Shown here piece after piece: positions 25,412 through 35,281 of a DNA stretch of 64,000 nucleotides; the first letter of the stretch is position 1, and the number at the start of each line of letters is the position of its first letter. This stretch comes from Anaerotignum propionicum (GTDB lineage Bacteria; Bacillota; Clostridia; Lachnospirales; Anaerotignaceae). The DNA lies in NCBI RefSeq assembly GCF_024461735.1, contig NZ_JANGAD010000001.1, positions 62,001 through 126,000 of the forward strand, in the 5' to 3' direction. The translations under genes and the position numbers were made by a program. The notes under the pieces were generated by a model. That model did no database searches. It was not told where the DNA came from and was given only the letters and a program-made list of their open reading frames with translations.

Positions 25412-26539
25412 ATGACATTGCCGAAAATGCTTTTGAAAAAAGAAGAGGAAGTTATCTTTCGTTTGCGAGCTTTATTTGAGCAGTTTGGATATAAGCAATT
25501 TAAGATGAGCAAGTTTGAAGAATACGATTTTTATGCGGAGAACAGAAGCTTTTTAAGCTGCGAAAATATTTTGACATTCAGCGGTTTAGATGGAAAACTG
25601 TTGGCGCTTAAGCCAGATGTAACCCTTTCTATTGTAAAAAATACAAAAGGCAATGATAAAGTGCCTGAGAGAGTTTATTACAACGAGAATGTTTATAGGG
25701 TGAGAAAAGGCTGGGGAGAATTTAAAGAAATTATGCAGGTGGGGTTAGAGTATATTGGCGAGGTGGATCGCTATGCCACACTTGAAGTCATTCGGTTGGC
25801 TCAAAAAAGTTTGGAAATTGTCAGCCATGATTATATTATGGATATTTCCCACATGGGCTTTGTAATGGGATTGATTGAAGAGCTAGGGCTAACCATTAGC
25901 CAAAATGAGGCTTTGCTCAAAGGGATCAGTGAGAAAAATATACATAGCATTCAGACCCTTTGCAAGCAATTCTATGTTAAGGAGGACATAGAATCAGCCT
26001 TGGTTTCAATGGCTTCATTATATGGCTCCATGGATGATTGTCTGGAAAAAGCCAAGGCACTTTGCTTAAATGAAAAAATGAAGCTGGCTTTGGAGGAGCT
26101 AGAGGGAGTATTCTTGGCTCTTAAGAGCAATGGAGGCAGTGAAAAAATGAAGCTGGATTTCTCTGTTGTCAACGGTATGGATTATTATACGGGTATCATC
26201 TTTCAGGGCTTTATCAATGGTGTGCCAAGTGGGATTCTTTCCGGAGGGAGATATGATAATTTGGTTCACAAACTAGGGAAAAATTGTGATGCAATCGGCT
26301 TTGCCGTCTATCTGGATTTATTAGAGCGCTATGATACGCCACAAAAGGAATATGATACAGATATTTTATTGTTGTATGAAGAAAACACGGATACAGGGGC
26401 ATTGCTAAAGGCTGTTGAAATGCTGACAGATAATGGGCAAAGCGTGATGGTACAAAGGCAGAACAATCAAACGGTCAAATATAGACAGCTGTGGAGTATG
26501 AAGGAAAGGGGGCTTGAAATCATTGCAGAAAATGATTAA
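25412..26539 (+). CDS. hisZ: ATP phosphoribosyltransferase regulatory subunit
   Basis: 375 residues, a HisRS-like paralogue without the tRNA-binding domain: LKPDVTLSIVKN, RVYYNENVYRVRKGWGEFKEIMQVGLEYIGE and DYYTGIIFQGFINGVPSGILSGGRYDNLV are the class II synthetase motifs. HisZ associates with short-form HisG and gives it catalytic competence and histidine feedback. It is the first gene of the operon, overlapping hisG by eight bases. GGAGGTG lies upstream of the ATG. Confidence 0.92.
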   Translation: MTLPKMLLKKEEEVIFRLRALFEQFGYKQFKMSKFEEYDFYAENRSFLSCENILTFSGLDGKLLALKPDVTLSIVKNTKGNDKVPERVYYNENVYRVRKGWGEFKEIMQVGLEYIGEVDRYATLEVIRLAQKSLEIVSHDYIMDISHMGFVMGLIEELGLTISQNEALLKGISEKNIHSIQTLCKQFYVKEDIESALVSMASLYGSMDDCLEKAKALCLNEKMKLALEELEGVFLALKSNGGSEKMKLDFSVVNGMDYYTGIIFQGFINGVPSGILSGGRYDNLVHKLGKNCDAIGFAVYLDLLERYDTPQKEYDTDILLLYEENTDTGALLKAVEMLTDNGQSVMVQRQNNQTVKYRQLWSMKERGLEIIAEND

Positions 26540-27158
26540 TATAGCTTTGCCAAAGGGCAGGCTTGGTGAAAAGGCTTATGGCGTTTTTGAAGAAATTGGC
26601 TATGGCTGTCCTTCTATTCGGGAAACAAACCGCAAGCTGATTTTTGAAAACGAGGAAAACGGTGTTCGTTATTTTTGGGTAAAGCCCTCAGATGTGGCAG
26701 TTTATGTAGAGCGAGGGGTTGCCGATGTGGGGGTTGTGGGCAAGGATATTTTGTTGGAGCAGTCCTCTGATGTTTACGAACTATTAGACCTTGACATGGG
26801 AAAATGCCGCATGGCGGTGGCAGGAAAAAAGGGTGGCAGAATAGATACAGACCGAACCCTACGAGTAGCCACAAAATTTCCCCATATTGCTAGGGAGTAT
26901 TATAGAAAACAAAGCTTAGAAATAGAAATCATTGAGCTCCACGGTTCCATTGAAATTGCGCCGATTTTGGGAATGTCTGATGTGATTGTGGATATTGTGG
27001 AAACTGGAACAACCCTTTTAGAAAATGATTTGGAACCATGGGAGGATATTGTTCCAATCAGTGCAAGACTAATTGCAAATAAAGCCAGCTATAAATTTTT
27101 GAATGAACCTATTCGTAAAATGTGTGAAACAATGAATGAGGTTATTAAGACATCCTGA
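26532..27158 (+). CDS. hisG: ATP phosphoribosyltransferase, short form
   Basis: 208 residues, starting MINIALPKGRLGEKAY; an in-frame TTG at 26514 would add six residues. Conserved family features are GVADVGVVGKD, the ELHGSIEIAPILGMSDVIVDIVETGTTL PRPP/AMP region, and a missing C-terminal regulatory domain, as expected when HisZ is present. It catalyses the first step of histidine synthesis (ATP + PRPP to PR-ATP). It follows hisZ with overlap and precedes hisD by nine bases. Confidence 0.93.
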   Translation: MINIALPKGRLGEKAYGVFEEIGYGCPSIRETNRKLIFENEENGVRYFWVKPSDVAVYVERGVADVGVVGKDILLEQSSDVYELLDLDMGKCRMAVAGKKGGRIDTDRTLRVATKFPHIAREYYRKQSLEIEIIELHGSIEIAPILGMSDVIVDIVETGTTLLENDLEPWEDIVPISARLIANKASYKFLNEPIRKMCETMNEVIKTS

Positions 27159-27167
27159 GGTGAAACT

Positions 27168-28451
27168 ATGATAAAACAGTATACTTATAATGAGATTCAT
27201 ATTGAAGATATTTTTTCCCGTGGAGAAGAAGACAATAAAATAGCCGATGTTGTTGCAGACATCATCGCAACAGTGCGCCAAAAAGGAGATAAGGCTTTAA
27301 GAGAATACAGCTTACGCTTTGATGGAGCCGCCTTGGAGGAAATGGAAGTTAGCCCTGAGGAAATACAAAAGGCATTCAATGCGGTAGATAAAGAATTTAT
27401 TTCTATTTTGGAGGATGCGGCAGAGCATATTCGTGGGTATCATGAAAAGCAAAAACGTGGTGACATGATGTATATGCCAAGAGAGGGCGTTATTTTAGGT
27501 CAGAAAATAACTCCCTTGGAGAAAGTTGGTTTATATGTCCCCGGAGGAACGGCAAATTACCCATCTACGGTTTTAATGAACGGTATCCCCGCTAAAATTG
27601 CAGGCGTTAAGGAGATTATCATGGTGACGCCGGCAAAAGGCGGGAAAATCAATGCTGAGGTTTTGGCGGCGGCTAAAATTGCAGGGGTAGACCGTATTTT
27701 CAAAATCGGCGGTGCCCAGGCCATTGCCGCTTTGGCATATGGAACAGAAACCATTCCAAGGGTGGACAAAATTGTAGGGCCGGGGAATGCCTTTGTTGCG
27801 GAAGCCAAAAGACAGGTTTACGGAAAGGTCTCCATTGATATGATTGCAGGGCCCAGCGAGATTTTAGTGATTGCCGATGGTCAATCGGATGGAGCAGTGG
27901 TTGCGGCGGATTTATTGTCTCAGGCAGAACATGACACCATGGCAAGTGCTGTTTTGATTACCGATAGCAAGAAATTAGCAGAATCGGTTTCGGCATGTTT
28001 GGAGGAGCAGATTCCTCTTTTGCCTAGAAAAGATATTGCAAGAAAATCTATTGATGATAACGGGAAAATAATTCTGGCAAAAAGCATTGGAGAAGCCATT
28101 GAAATTTCCAATCAGATTGCTCCCGAGCATTTGGAGTTGTGTGTAGATAACCCCTTCGAATATTTGGCTCAAATTCGTCATGCAGGCTCCATTTTTTTGG
28201 GTAGAAATGCTCCTGAAGCACTTGGGGATTATTTTTCGGGCACAAACCATACATTACCCACAGGGGGGAGTGCACGATTTGCGAGCCCCTTATCAGTGGA
28301 TGATTTTATAAAGAAATCTTCTTTTACATATTATACAAAGGATGCGTTATCAAAAGAGGCCGAGAAAATCAACACCTTCGCCCAAAGAGAGGGCTTAACT
28401 GCCCACGGGAAGTCAGCCATGATTCGTTTTGAGAAGGAGGTGGAGAAATGA
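27168..28451 (+). CDS. hisD: Histidinol dehydrogenase
   Basis: 427 residues with the family blocks YVPGGTANYPSTVLMNGIPAKIAGV, RIFKIGGAQAIAALAYGTETIPRVDKIVGPGNAFVAEAKR, DMIAGPSEILVIAD, LSQAEHDTMASAVLIT (Gln/His zinc ligands), APEHLELC and GDYFSGTNHTLPTGGSARF. It oxidises histidinol to histidine in two NAD-dependent steps. It overlaps hisC by four bases. Confidence 0.95.
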   Translation: MIKQYTYNEIHIEDIFSRGEEDNKIADVVADIIATVRQKGDKALREYSLRFDGAALEEMEVSPEEIQKAFNAVDKEFISILEDAAEHIRGYHEKQKRGDMMYMPREGVILGQKITPLEKVGLYVPGGTANYPSTVLMNGIPAKIAGVKEIIMVTPAKGGKINAEVLAAAKIAGVDRIFKIGGAQAIAALAYGTETIPRVDKIVGPGNAFVAEAKRQVYGKVSIDMIAGPSEILVIADGQSDGAVVAADLLSQAEHDTMASAVLITDSKKLAESVSACLEEQIPLLPRKDIARKSIDDNGKIILAKSIGEAIEISNQIAPEHLELCVDNPFEYLAQIRHAGSIFLGRNAPEALGDYFSGTNHTLPTGGSARFASPLSVDDFIKKSSFTYYTKDALSKEAEKINTFAQREGLTAHGKSAMIRFEKEVEK

Positions 28452-29512
28452 GCCGTTTTTTGAGCCCCAGATTTGAAGCACTAGAGGCATACACCCCTGG
28501 GGAACAGCCTCGGGATCAGCAATATATTAAGCTTAATACCAATGAATCACCTTTTCCACCTTCCCCAGAGGTAATAGAGAGGATCAATGCTGACGAAGTG
28601 AGGCGATTGCATTTATATCCCGACCCAGAAGGAAAATTCTTAAAGGAAAAGCTCGCGAAGCTGTATGGCGTGGAAAAGGAAAATATTTTTCTTTCCAATG
28701 GCTCCGACGATATTTTGAATTTCGCATTTATGGCTTTTTGTGATAATGAAAGAGGGGCCGTCTTTCCTGAGATTAGCTACGGATTTTATCCTGTTTATGC
28801 TGATTTATATCAAGTGCCCCATATGAAGATTCCCCTTAAGGAGGATTTCTCCATTCATTATAAAGATTATTGCAATGTCAATAAGATGGTTGTCATAGCC
28901 AATCCAAATGCACCTACGGGCATGGAAATCGGTCTGTATGAAATAGAAGAGATTTTGAAATCAAACCCCCATCATGTGGTTCTGATTGATGAGGCCTATG
29001 TGGATTTTGGTGGAACTTCAGCTGTTGGTCTTGTGGAGAAGTATCCTAATTTGATGGTATCCATGACCTACTCAAAATCTCGTTCTATGGCTGGGGCTAG
29101 GCTTGGCTTTGCCATTGCATCAAAGGAAATCATTGAAGATTTGGAAAAGATTAAGTTTTCCACAAATCCCTATAATATTAATCGCCTAACCTTAGTGGCA
29201 GGAGAAGCAGCGGTGGACAGTGATTTTTACTATAAGGAAAATTCTAAAAAAATTATTGCAACCAGAGAAGCAACGGTAAAGGCTTTAAAAAACCTAGGTT
29301 TTATAGTTTTAGACTCAAAGGCAAACTTTATTTTTGCGAAACATGACAAAATTTATGGTGGAGAGTTTTATGCAGAGCTTAAGAAAAAAGGCGTATTGGT
29401 TCGCCATTTTGAGAAAGAAAAAATAAAAGATTTTGTGAGAATCACCATTGGGACGGATGCGCAGATGAAGATATTTTTACAGAAAACTGCAGAAATTTTA
29501 AACGAGAGGTAG
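28448..29512 (+). CDS. hisC: Histidinol-phosphate aminotransferase
   Basis: 354 residues of PLP fold-type I: KLNTNESPFPPSPEV, NGSDDILNFAF, VVIANPNAPTG, VVLIDEAYVDFGG and the PLP-lysine region MTYSKSRSMAGARLGFAI. It transaminates imidazole-acetol phosphate with glutamate. Coupled to hisD by an ATGA overlap and followed by hisB after ten bases. Confidence 0.94.
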   Translation: MSRFLSPRFEALEAYTPGEQPRDQQYIKLNTNESPFPPSPEVIERINADEVRRLHLYPDPEGKFLKEKLAKLYGVEKENIFLSNGSDDILNFAFMAFCDNERGAVFPEISYGFYPVYADLYQVPHMKIPLKEDFSIHYKDYCNVNKMVVIANPNAPTGMEIGLYEIEEILKSNPHHVVLIDEAYVDFGGTSAVGLVEKYPNLMVSMTYSKSRSMAGARLGFAIASKEIIEDLEKIKFSTNPYNINRLTLVAGEAAVDSDFYYKENSKKIIATREATVKALKNLGFIVLDSKANFIFAKHDKIYGGEFYAELKKKGVLVRHFEKEKIKDFVRITIGTDAQMKIFLQKTAEILNER

Positions 29513-29522
29513 GAGGATTTCC

Positions 29523-30110
29523 ATGGGAAATAGCGTAATTTCAAGAAAGACAGCGGAAACGGAGATTAACCTTTCTCTTGCTTTATATGGCACAGGTAAA
29601 AGTGATATCTCTACAGGTTGTGGATTTCTGGACCATATGCTCACCCTTTTTGCCAAGCATGGGCGGTTTGATTTGGCGGTAAAATGCAAAGGAGATACTT
29701 ATGTGGACGACCATCATTCAGTGGAGGATATCGGCATTTGCTTGGGCATGGCTTTTGCAGAAGCACTGGGTAAGGGGGCAGGAATCACCAGATATGGACA
29801 TATTATTTTGCCTATGGATGAGGCATTGATTTTAGCGGCAGTAGATATTTCTGGCCGTGGACATCTGGAATATGGCTTGGTAATTCCCACAGAGAAGGTG
29901 GGCACCTTTGATACACAACTGGTGGAGGAATTTTTGATTGCCTTTACCAGAAAAAGCAACATTACCTTGCACGTGCAACAGATGGCAGGGAGAAATTCTC
30001 ACCACATTATTGAAGGCACATTTAAGGCGATTGCTCGCTGTTTGGCAATGGCGGTAACCATTCAAGAGGCTTATCGGGATGAAATTCCTTCTACGAAAGG
30101 GGTACTGTGA
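29523..30110 (+). CDS. hisB: Imidazoleglycerol-phosphate dehydratase
   Basis: 195 residues, a monofunctional dehydratase without the phosphatase domain. Its duplicated metal-binding motifs are visible: GFLDHMLTLFAKHG, DDHHSVEDIGICLG, GRNSHHIIEGTFKA and IPSTKGVL at the C-terminus. It abuts hisH, whose ATG follows the stop directly. Confidence 0.95.
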   Translation: MGNSVISRKTAETEINLSLALYGTGKSDISTGCGFLDHMLTLFAKHGRFDLAVKCKGDTYVDDHHSVEDIGICLGMAFAEALGKGAGITRYGHIILPMDEALILAAVDISGRGHLEYGLVIPTEKVGTFDTQLVEEFLIAFTRKSNITLHVQQMAGRNSHHIIEGTFKAIARCLAMAVTIQEAYRDEIPSTKGVL

Positions 30111-30722
30111 ATGATTGCAATTGTAGATTACGGCGTAGGAAATTTGTTTTCCTTGAAAAGCTCTCTGGGGGTCATCGGTGCTGAGGTGGAAGTTACAGGG
30201 GATGCTGAGGTTTTACGCAACAGCGAAAAAATTATACTTCCCGGTGTTGGTGCCTTTGAGGACGCCATTGAAAAGCTTCGTAAAACAGGTTTGGATAAGG
30301 TGATACTGGAGGAAGCGGCAAATGGAAAACCTTTACTGGGTATTTGCCTAGGAATGCAGATGCTGTTTGAAAAAAGCTATGAATATGGTGAGCATCTTGG
30401 CCTGGGGTTGATTGAAGGCAGTGTAAAGTCCATTACTCCTGTGGTTGGAGATGCGTTGAAAGTCCCTCACATTGGTTGGAATGGTCTAATCTTTTCAAAG
30501 GAAAAAAGTGTTTTATACCGCTACGTAGAAGAGGATGAGTGCGTTTATTTTGTCCATTCCTTTGCGGCAATGGATTGTGATTCTGCAGTAACGGCAACCA
30601 CGGAATATGGTGCAATGCTAACCGCATCTGTTGAAAAAGGGAATGTATACGGAACCCAGTTCCATCCGGAAAAAAGCGGTGAGGTAGGGCTTAAGATATT
30701 AAGGGCGTTTTGTGAGTTGTAA
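30111..30722 (+). CDS. hisH: Imidazole glycerol phosphate synthase, glutaminase subunit
   Basis: 203 residues of class I glutamine amidotransferase: IVDYGVGNLFSLKSSL, PGVGAFEDAI, the nucleophile in LLGICLGMQMLFE and the His/Glu dyad in GTQFHPEKSG. It supplies ammonia to HisF. In compact his operons hisA follows directly; here a cluster of repeats lies between them. Confidence 0.94.
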   Translation: MIAIVDYGVGNLFSLKSSLGVIGAEVEVTGDAEVLRNSEKIILPGVGAFEDAIEKLRKTGLDKVILEEAANGKPLLGICLGMQMLFEKSYEYGEHLGLGLIEGSVKSITPVVGDALKVPHIGWNGLIFSKEKSVLYRYVEEDECVYFVHSFAAMDCDSAVTATTEYGAMLTASVEKGNVYGTQFHPEKSGEVGLKILRAFCEL

Positions 30723-30726
30723 CAGG

Positions 30727-31331
30727 CATAAGACCTTGGGTTTCACCCAAACCCATCCGCTTTTTGAAAAAAGCGGAGCAAAAACTTTTATATTAAACTG
30801 TGTAAACACGGGTTTGTAAAGGGTCAAGGGAGGAAGTCCCTTGTGGGCAGTTGGAGCAAAGCCCCAAGGTCTTAGCTTTTAACTTGGGTTGAGCAAATAC
30901 TTTATATTAAACTGTGTAAACATGGTTTGTAAAGGGTCAAGAGAGGAAGTCCCTTGTGGGGCGTCGGGGCAAAGCCCCAAAGTCTTAGCTTTTGCATATG
31001 TTTCACCCAAACCCATCCGCTTTTTGAAAAAAGTGGAGCAAAAACTTTTATATTAAACTGTGTAAACACGGTTTGTAAAGGGTCAAGGGAGGAAGTCCCT
31101 TGTGGGGTGTTGGGGCAAAGCCCCAAGGTCTTAGCTTTTGCACAATGTTTCACCCAAACCCATCCGCTTTTTGAAAAAAGCAAGCGAAGTAAATCTTTTA
31201 TATTAAACTGTGTAAACATGGTTTGTAAAGGGTCAAGGGAGGAAGTCCCTTGTGGGGAGTTGGGGCAAAGCCCCAAGGTCTAGGGTCTAGGGTTTATAGT
31301 GTGGTTCGGCCTGAAGCCCCAAGGTCTTATG
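30727..31331. repeat. Cluster of about four hairpin-rich repeat units inside the his operon
   Basis: A unit of about 147 bases recurs: it begins TTTCACCCAAACCCATCCGC at 30741, 31001 and 31148, and its middle TATTAAACTGTGTAAAC recurs at 30791, 30904, 31051 and 31201, so the second copy lacks the first part. Each full unit contains a stem CCGCTTTTT/AAAAAGCGG or a variant, a stem AAGGGA/TCCCTT and a stem TTGGGGC/GCCCCAA. The whole block is bounded by a perfect 14-base inverted pair, CATAAGACCTTGGG (30727-30740) and CCCAAGGTCTTATG (31318-31331). Apparent reading frames across it follow the repeat and are not genes. Confidence 0.9.
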
Positions 31332-31365
31332 TTTTGTGGTTGTTTGAATAGAAAGTGAGGATTTT

Positions 31366-32091
31366 ATGAAGCTTTTTCCAGCAATTGATATTATTGAAGG
31401 ATGCGCCGTAAGGCTTGTAAAAGGTGATTACGCACAAAAGACAGTCTATAGTAAAGAACCCGTTTCTGTTGCCAAAGGCTTTGCAGAAGCCGGAGCAACT
31501 TATTTGCATTTGGTGGATTTAGAAGGTGCTAAGGATGGGGGCACTCCAAATTTGGAGATAATCCGAGAAATTGTGAAAGAAAGTGGACTTTTGGTTGAAG
31601 TGGGTGGCGGCATACGTTCGGAGGAAACCATTCAAAAATATTTGGAGGCGGGAGCTTTTCGCGTTATACTGGGTACGGCGGCTGTGGAGAATCCTGATTT
31701 TCTAAAAGACATGGTGAGTAAGTATGCCGATAAAGTTGCAGTTGGTGTTGATATTAAGGAAGGTATGGTAGCGGTAAAGGGTTGGACTGAGCTTTCACAG
31801 GAAAGTTGCTTCGATTTCTGCGAAAAGCTTGAAAAGATCGGTGTGAAAACCATCATATGCACGGATATTTCGAAGGATGGCCTCCTTGCTGGTACAAACT
31901 TGGCTTTGTATCACCAACTGTCAGAAAAATTCAGAGTGGATTTTGTTGCTTCAGGCGGTGTGACCACCCTTGCAGATATTGAACAACTACAAAAAATAGG
32001 GCTTTATGGTGCAATTTTAGGAAAAGCCCTATATACAGGAAATATTGATTTAAAAAGTGCCATCGAGTTAACAAAGGGGGAACGCCAATGA
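31366..32091 (+). CDS. hisA: ProFAR isomerase
   Basis: 241 residues of a beta/alpha barrel: FPAIDIIEGCAVRLVKGDY, HLVDLEGAKDG, EVGGGIRSEETI, CTDISKDGLLAGTN and VASGGVTTLADI. It isomerises ProFAR to PRFAR. GTGAGGA lies upstream of the ATG. It is the first gene after the repeat block and overlaps hisF by four bases. Confidence 0.94.
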   Translation: MKLFPAIDIIEGCAVRLVKGDYAQKTVYSKEPVSVAKGFAEAGATYLHLVDLEGAKDGGTPNLEIIREIVKESGLLVEVGGGIRSEETIQKYLEAGAFRVILGTAAVENPDFLKDMVSKYADKVAVGVDIKEGMVAVKGWTELSQESCFDFCEKLEKIGVKTIICTDISKDGLLAGTNLALYHQLSEKFRVDFVASGGVTTLADIEQLQKIGLYGAILGKALYTGNIDLKSAIELTKGERQ

Positions 32092-32846
32092 TTACAAAAA
32101 GAATTATACCTTGTCTGGATGTAAGGGATGGTCGTGTGGTAAAGGGTGTTCACTTCCAAGGGCTTGCCGATGTTTCCTCCCCTGTTTCATTGGGAAAATT
32201 TTATAGTGACAACGGTGCCGATGAACTGGTTTTTTATGATATTACCGCTTCAGTGGAAGGCAGAGGTCTGTTTACTGATATTTTGCGTCAAGTTGCCTCT
32301 CAGATTTTCATTCCCTTGACTGTTGGAGGTGGCATCAATGCCATTGAAGATTTTGACCGCGTTTTAAAATGTGGTGGGGATAAAGTAAGTGTAAATTCAG
32401 GAGCAATTAAAAATCCAAACCTAGTTTTAGAGGCGGCAAAAAAATATGGAGACCAATGCGTGGTTTTATCAGTTGACATGAAGAGGGTAGATGGGAAATT
32501 CATGGTTTTCGCAAAAGGTGGCAGAGAAAATACTGGCATGGAAGGGCTGAGCTGGATTAAGCGCTGTGAAAAAATGGGCGCAGGAGAAATTGTTGTAAAC
32601 AGTATAGATACCGACGGCGTGAAGAAAGGCTTTGATTTGGAAATGCTTGAGGCGGTTTGCGATATTGCTTCTGTACCTGTGATTGCATCCGGGGGCGCTG
32701 GTTGTGTGGAGGATTTTGTGGATTTGTTTCATGCTTTGCCTAAGGTTGATGCAGGCCTGGCAGCATCTATTTTTCATTTTGGTGAGGTAACCATTCCTAA
32801 CCTAAAAAGGACTTTGGCAGAGAATAATATTATTGTAAGAAGATAA
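32088..32846 (+). CDS. hisF: Imidazole glycerol phosphate synthase, cyclase subunit
   Basis: 252 residues of a beta/alpha barrel homologous to His[59 protein letters not shown] and [13 protein letters not shown]. It works with HisH to form imidazole glycerol phosphate and AICAR. Overlaps hisA (ATGA); hisI follows after 11 bases. Confidence 0.95.
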   Translation: MITKRIIPCLDVRDGRVVKGVHFQGLADVSSPVSLGKFYSDNGADELVFYDITASVEGRGLFTDILRQVASQIFIPLTVGGGINAIEDFDRVLKCGGDKVSVNSGAIKNPNLVLEAAKKYGDQCVVLSVDMKRVDGKFMVFAKGGRENTGMEGLSWIKRCEKMGAGEIVVNSIDTDGVKKGFDLEMLEAVCDIASVPVIASGGAGCVEDFVDLFHALPKVDAGLAASIFHFGEVTIPNLKRTLAENNIIVRR

Positions 32847-32857
32847 GGAGAAAAGGT

Positions 32858-33508
32858 ATGCTGAATATAGAGGAACTAAAATTTGATGATAAAGGTCTGA
32901 TTCCTGCTGTGATTGTGGATGCAAAAACCAAAAAGGTATTGACTTTGGCATATATGAACAAGGAAAGCCTCCAAATTAGTTTAGAAGAAGGCAGAACCTG
33001 TTTTTGGTCCAGATCCAGACAGGAGCTGTGGCGAAAGGGCGAAACATCGGGGAACGTGCAAAGAATTGCTTCCATTATAGCGGATTGTGACAAAGATGCC
33101 TTAATGGTTGTGGTTGATAAAAATGGTCCTGCCTGCCACTTAGGTGCGGATTCTTGCTTCCATAACCCCGTTTTTATTCAGGATAGCCATGAAAGGTTTT
33201 CAATGGATAGCTTGATGGAGTTGATTGAGGGAAGAAAGGCAGAAAAAAAAGAAGGCTCCTATACAACTTATCTATTTGAAAAAGGGACAGATAAAATTCT
33301 AAAAAAGATTGGGGAAGAGGCAACGGAGGTTATCATCGCCGCAAAAGACAACGACAAACAAGAAACCATTTATGAAATTGCTGATTTAGCGTATCATGTG
33401 ATGGTACTTATGGTAGAAGCAGGAATCTCCTTGGAGGATGTTCGAAGTGAATTGGCTTCCCGCCATGTAATCGACCATAAAGTGAAGCAGGAGAAGATGA
33501 CAAAATGA
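32858..33508 (+). CDS. hisIE: Bifunctional phosphoribosyl-AMP cyclohydrolase/phosphoribosyl-ATP pyrophosphohydrolase
   Basis: 216 residues. HisI part (1-110): [52 protein letters not shown] and [12 protein letters not shown]. HisE part (about 120-216): [25 protein letters not shown] and [23 protein letters not shown]. It catalyses steps 2 and 3 of the pathway as one fused protein. It overlaps the phosphatase gene by four bases. Confidence 0.94.
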   Translation: MLNIEELKFDDKGLIPAVIVDAKTKKVLTLAYMNKESLQISLEEGRTCFWSRSRQELWRKGETSGNVQRIASIIADCDKDALMVVVDKNGPACHLGADSCFHNPVFIQDSHERFSMDSLMELIEGRKAEKKEGSYTTYLFEKGTDKILKKIGEEATEVIIAAKDNDKQETIYEIADLAYHVMVLMVEAGISLEDVRSELASRHVIDHKVKQEKMTK

Positions 33509-34347
33509 TACCTAAAATGAATTTTCATACCCATTCAACCTTTTGTGATGGAAAAAATACGCCTGAAGAAATGGTTTTGGCGGCCATTGAGAAAGGATTT
33601 ACGGCACTGGGTTTCAGTGGACACAGCTATACCTTTTTTGATGAGGCCTACTGTATGAGCAAAAATGGCGTAAAAGAATATCAAAAAGAAATCCTACGGC
33701 TGAAGGAAGTCTATGCCCCAAAGATTGCTGTTTATTGCGGTGTAGAACAGGATTTTTATTCCCGAGAACCTATTTCTGATTTTGAATATGCCATAGGTTC
33801 TGTTCATTATATCAAAAAAGGGGATCAATATTTGCCTGTGGATGAAAGGGCGGATATCCTGGAAAGGGATATTCGAGAGGTATTTTCTGGTGATTCTTAT
33901 GCATATGCAAAGGCTTATTTTGAAACTGTAGCTGAAGTTTTGAAAAAAACAGGAGCAGACATTATTGGACACTTTGATTTGCTAAGTAAATTTAATGAGA
34001 ATCAAATTTTTTTTGATACAGAAAACAAGCGATATTGTGAGTATGGAATTGGTGCTATAGAAGCCTTAATTCCTTATGGAAAACCCTTTGAAATAAATAC
34101 AGGCGCAATTTATCGGGGATTTCGTAAACAGGCTTATCCCTCCATCCATTTTTTGAAAGAAATCAAAAAACGGGGGGGGAAGATAATTTTGTCCAGTGAC
34201 AGCCATGATTGCAATTCTTTAGGCTTTTGTTTTGAGGATATGGTAAAGCTAGCCACAGAAATTGGTTTTCAATCTACGTTAATTTGGACTAGAAATGGTT
34301 TCGAGGAAGTGGGTTTAAAGAATACAGTACTAAAAGATAATTATTAA
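33505..34347 (+). CDS. hisJ: Histidinol-phosphatase, PHP family
   Basis: 280 residues. N-terminal metal motif [22 protein letters not shown] and the later IIGHFDL, EINTGA and [11 protein letters not shown] segments define the PHP phosphoesterase fold used by HisJ/HisK histidinol phosphatases of Firmicutes. It dephosphorylates histidinol phosphate and fills the step that a bifunctional HisB would otherwise do. It is the last gene of the operon. Confidence 0.9.
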   Translation: MIPKMNFHTHSTFCDGKNTPEEMVLAAIEKGFTALGFSGHSYTFFDEAYCMSKNGVKEYQKEILRLKEVYAPKIAVYCGVEQDFYSREPISDFEYAIGSVHYIKKGDQYLPVDERADILERDIREVFSGDSYAYAKAYFETVAEVLKKTGADIIGHFDLLSKFNENQIFFDTENKRYCEYGIGAIEALIPYGKPFEINTGAIYRGFRKQAYPSIHFLKEIKKRGGKIILSSDSHDCNSLGFCFEDMVKLATEIGFQSTLIWTRNGFEEVGLKNTVLKDNY

Positions 34348-34396
34348 TTGAAAAACCAAAAATCAAAAGTTTTTACATGCTATGTCATTCATATTC

Positions 34397-34441
34397 TCCT
34401 CACAATTTTTGTAATGTTGTGAGGATTTTTTTATTTTTTTA
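34397..34441 (+). terminator. Terminator of the his operon
   Basis: TCCTCACAA (34397-34405) and TTGTGAGGA (34417-34425), a perfect nine-pair stem followed by a long T-run. Confidence 0.85.
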
Positions 34442-34577
34442 TACTGGTTAGTTTAAAGTTATTTATCTTAAACAAAACATTAAGTTAATTCATTTTCATC
34501 TACATTATGCCGGTATAATAAGAGATTTTTTCCTAATAATACAGAAAGAAGACATTATTTTTTAATTTAAATAGGTC

Positions 34578-34606
34578 TTGACAAAACAAAATTAATTGCG
34601 TAAAAT
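34578..34606 (+). promoter_or_regulatory. Promoter of glutathione peroxidase gene
   Basis: TTGACA (34578-34583), 17-base spacer, TAAAAT (34601-34606). AT-rich half-sites AATTGCG and AATTGTA lie in and just after the spacer, resembling halves of OhrR-type operators, but no perfect dyad is present. Confidence 0.65.
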
Positions 34607-34664
34607 ATAATTGTAAAAAATATAAATTGAATTTTATTAATTAATATAATTGGAGGTATGAGAT

Positions 34665-35213
34665 ATGAGTATTTACGATTTCAAGGTTCAAGCAAGAGAT
34701 GGCAGCGAGGTTTCACTGAATGATTATAAAGGCAAGGTGCTTTTGGTAGTAAATACTGCCACAGGTTGTGGTTTTACTCCCCAGTATAGCGATTTGCAAA
34801 AAATCTATGAAACTTATCATAAAGACGGACTGGAAATCTTAGATTTTCCTTGCAATCAATTTGCAGATCAAGCCCCTGGTTCTGATGAGGAAATTCATAC
34901 TTTTTGTACAGGGCGTTTCGGAATTACCTTCCCACAGTTTTCAAAGGTTGATGTAAATGGGGAGCAGGCAATTCCTTTGTATCAGTGGCTTACACAAAAC
35001 ACAGAGTTTGGTGGATTTGATAAGCTCCATCCCCTAGGAATACTATTATCAGGTATGCTCAAAAAGCAGGATTCTGAATACAAAAAGAGCAGCTCCATCA
35101 AATGGAATTTTACTAAATTCTTGATTAATCGTAATGGAGAAATTGTTGAACGTTTTGAGCCAACTGCTTCTATGAAAAAAGTGGAAGAAAGAATCAAGGA
35201 AATACTGGGATAA
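34665..35213 (+). CDS. Glutathione peroxidase family thiol peroxidase
   Basis: 182 residues: VLLVVNTATGCGFTPQYSDLQ with peroxidatic Cys35 (Cys, not selenocysteine), FPCNQFADQAPGSDEEIHTFC with the conserved Asn/Gln and Cys81 at the usual resolving position, and the WNFTKFLINRNGEIVERF block. This pattern fits two-cysteine, thioredoxin-dependent Gpx enzymes that reduce organic peroxides. GGAGG lies upstream of the ATG. An OhrR-like regulator follows 105 bases downstream, so peroxide control is likely. Confidence 0.93.
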   Translation: MSIYDFKVQARDGSEVSLNDYKGKVLLVVNTATGCGFTPQYSDLQKIYETYHKDGLEILDFPCNQFADQAPGSDEEIHTFCTGRFGITFPQFSKVDVNGEQAIPLYQWLTQNTEFGGFDKLHPLGILLSGMLKKQDSEYKKSSSIKWNFTKFLINRNGEIVERFEPTASMKKVEERIKEILG

Positions 35214-35281
35214 AATTATATTTATTAAGATATAAAGCTACTGCTCCGTGCGGGTTGCTTGTGAACATTGATTATGATAAA

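Noticed and set aside
30902..31283. Open frames of about 110-125 codons on both strands across the his repeats
   Set aside because: They repeat with the DNA unit, lack ribosome sites and come from the repeat composition rather than from a protein.
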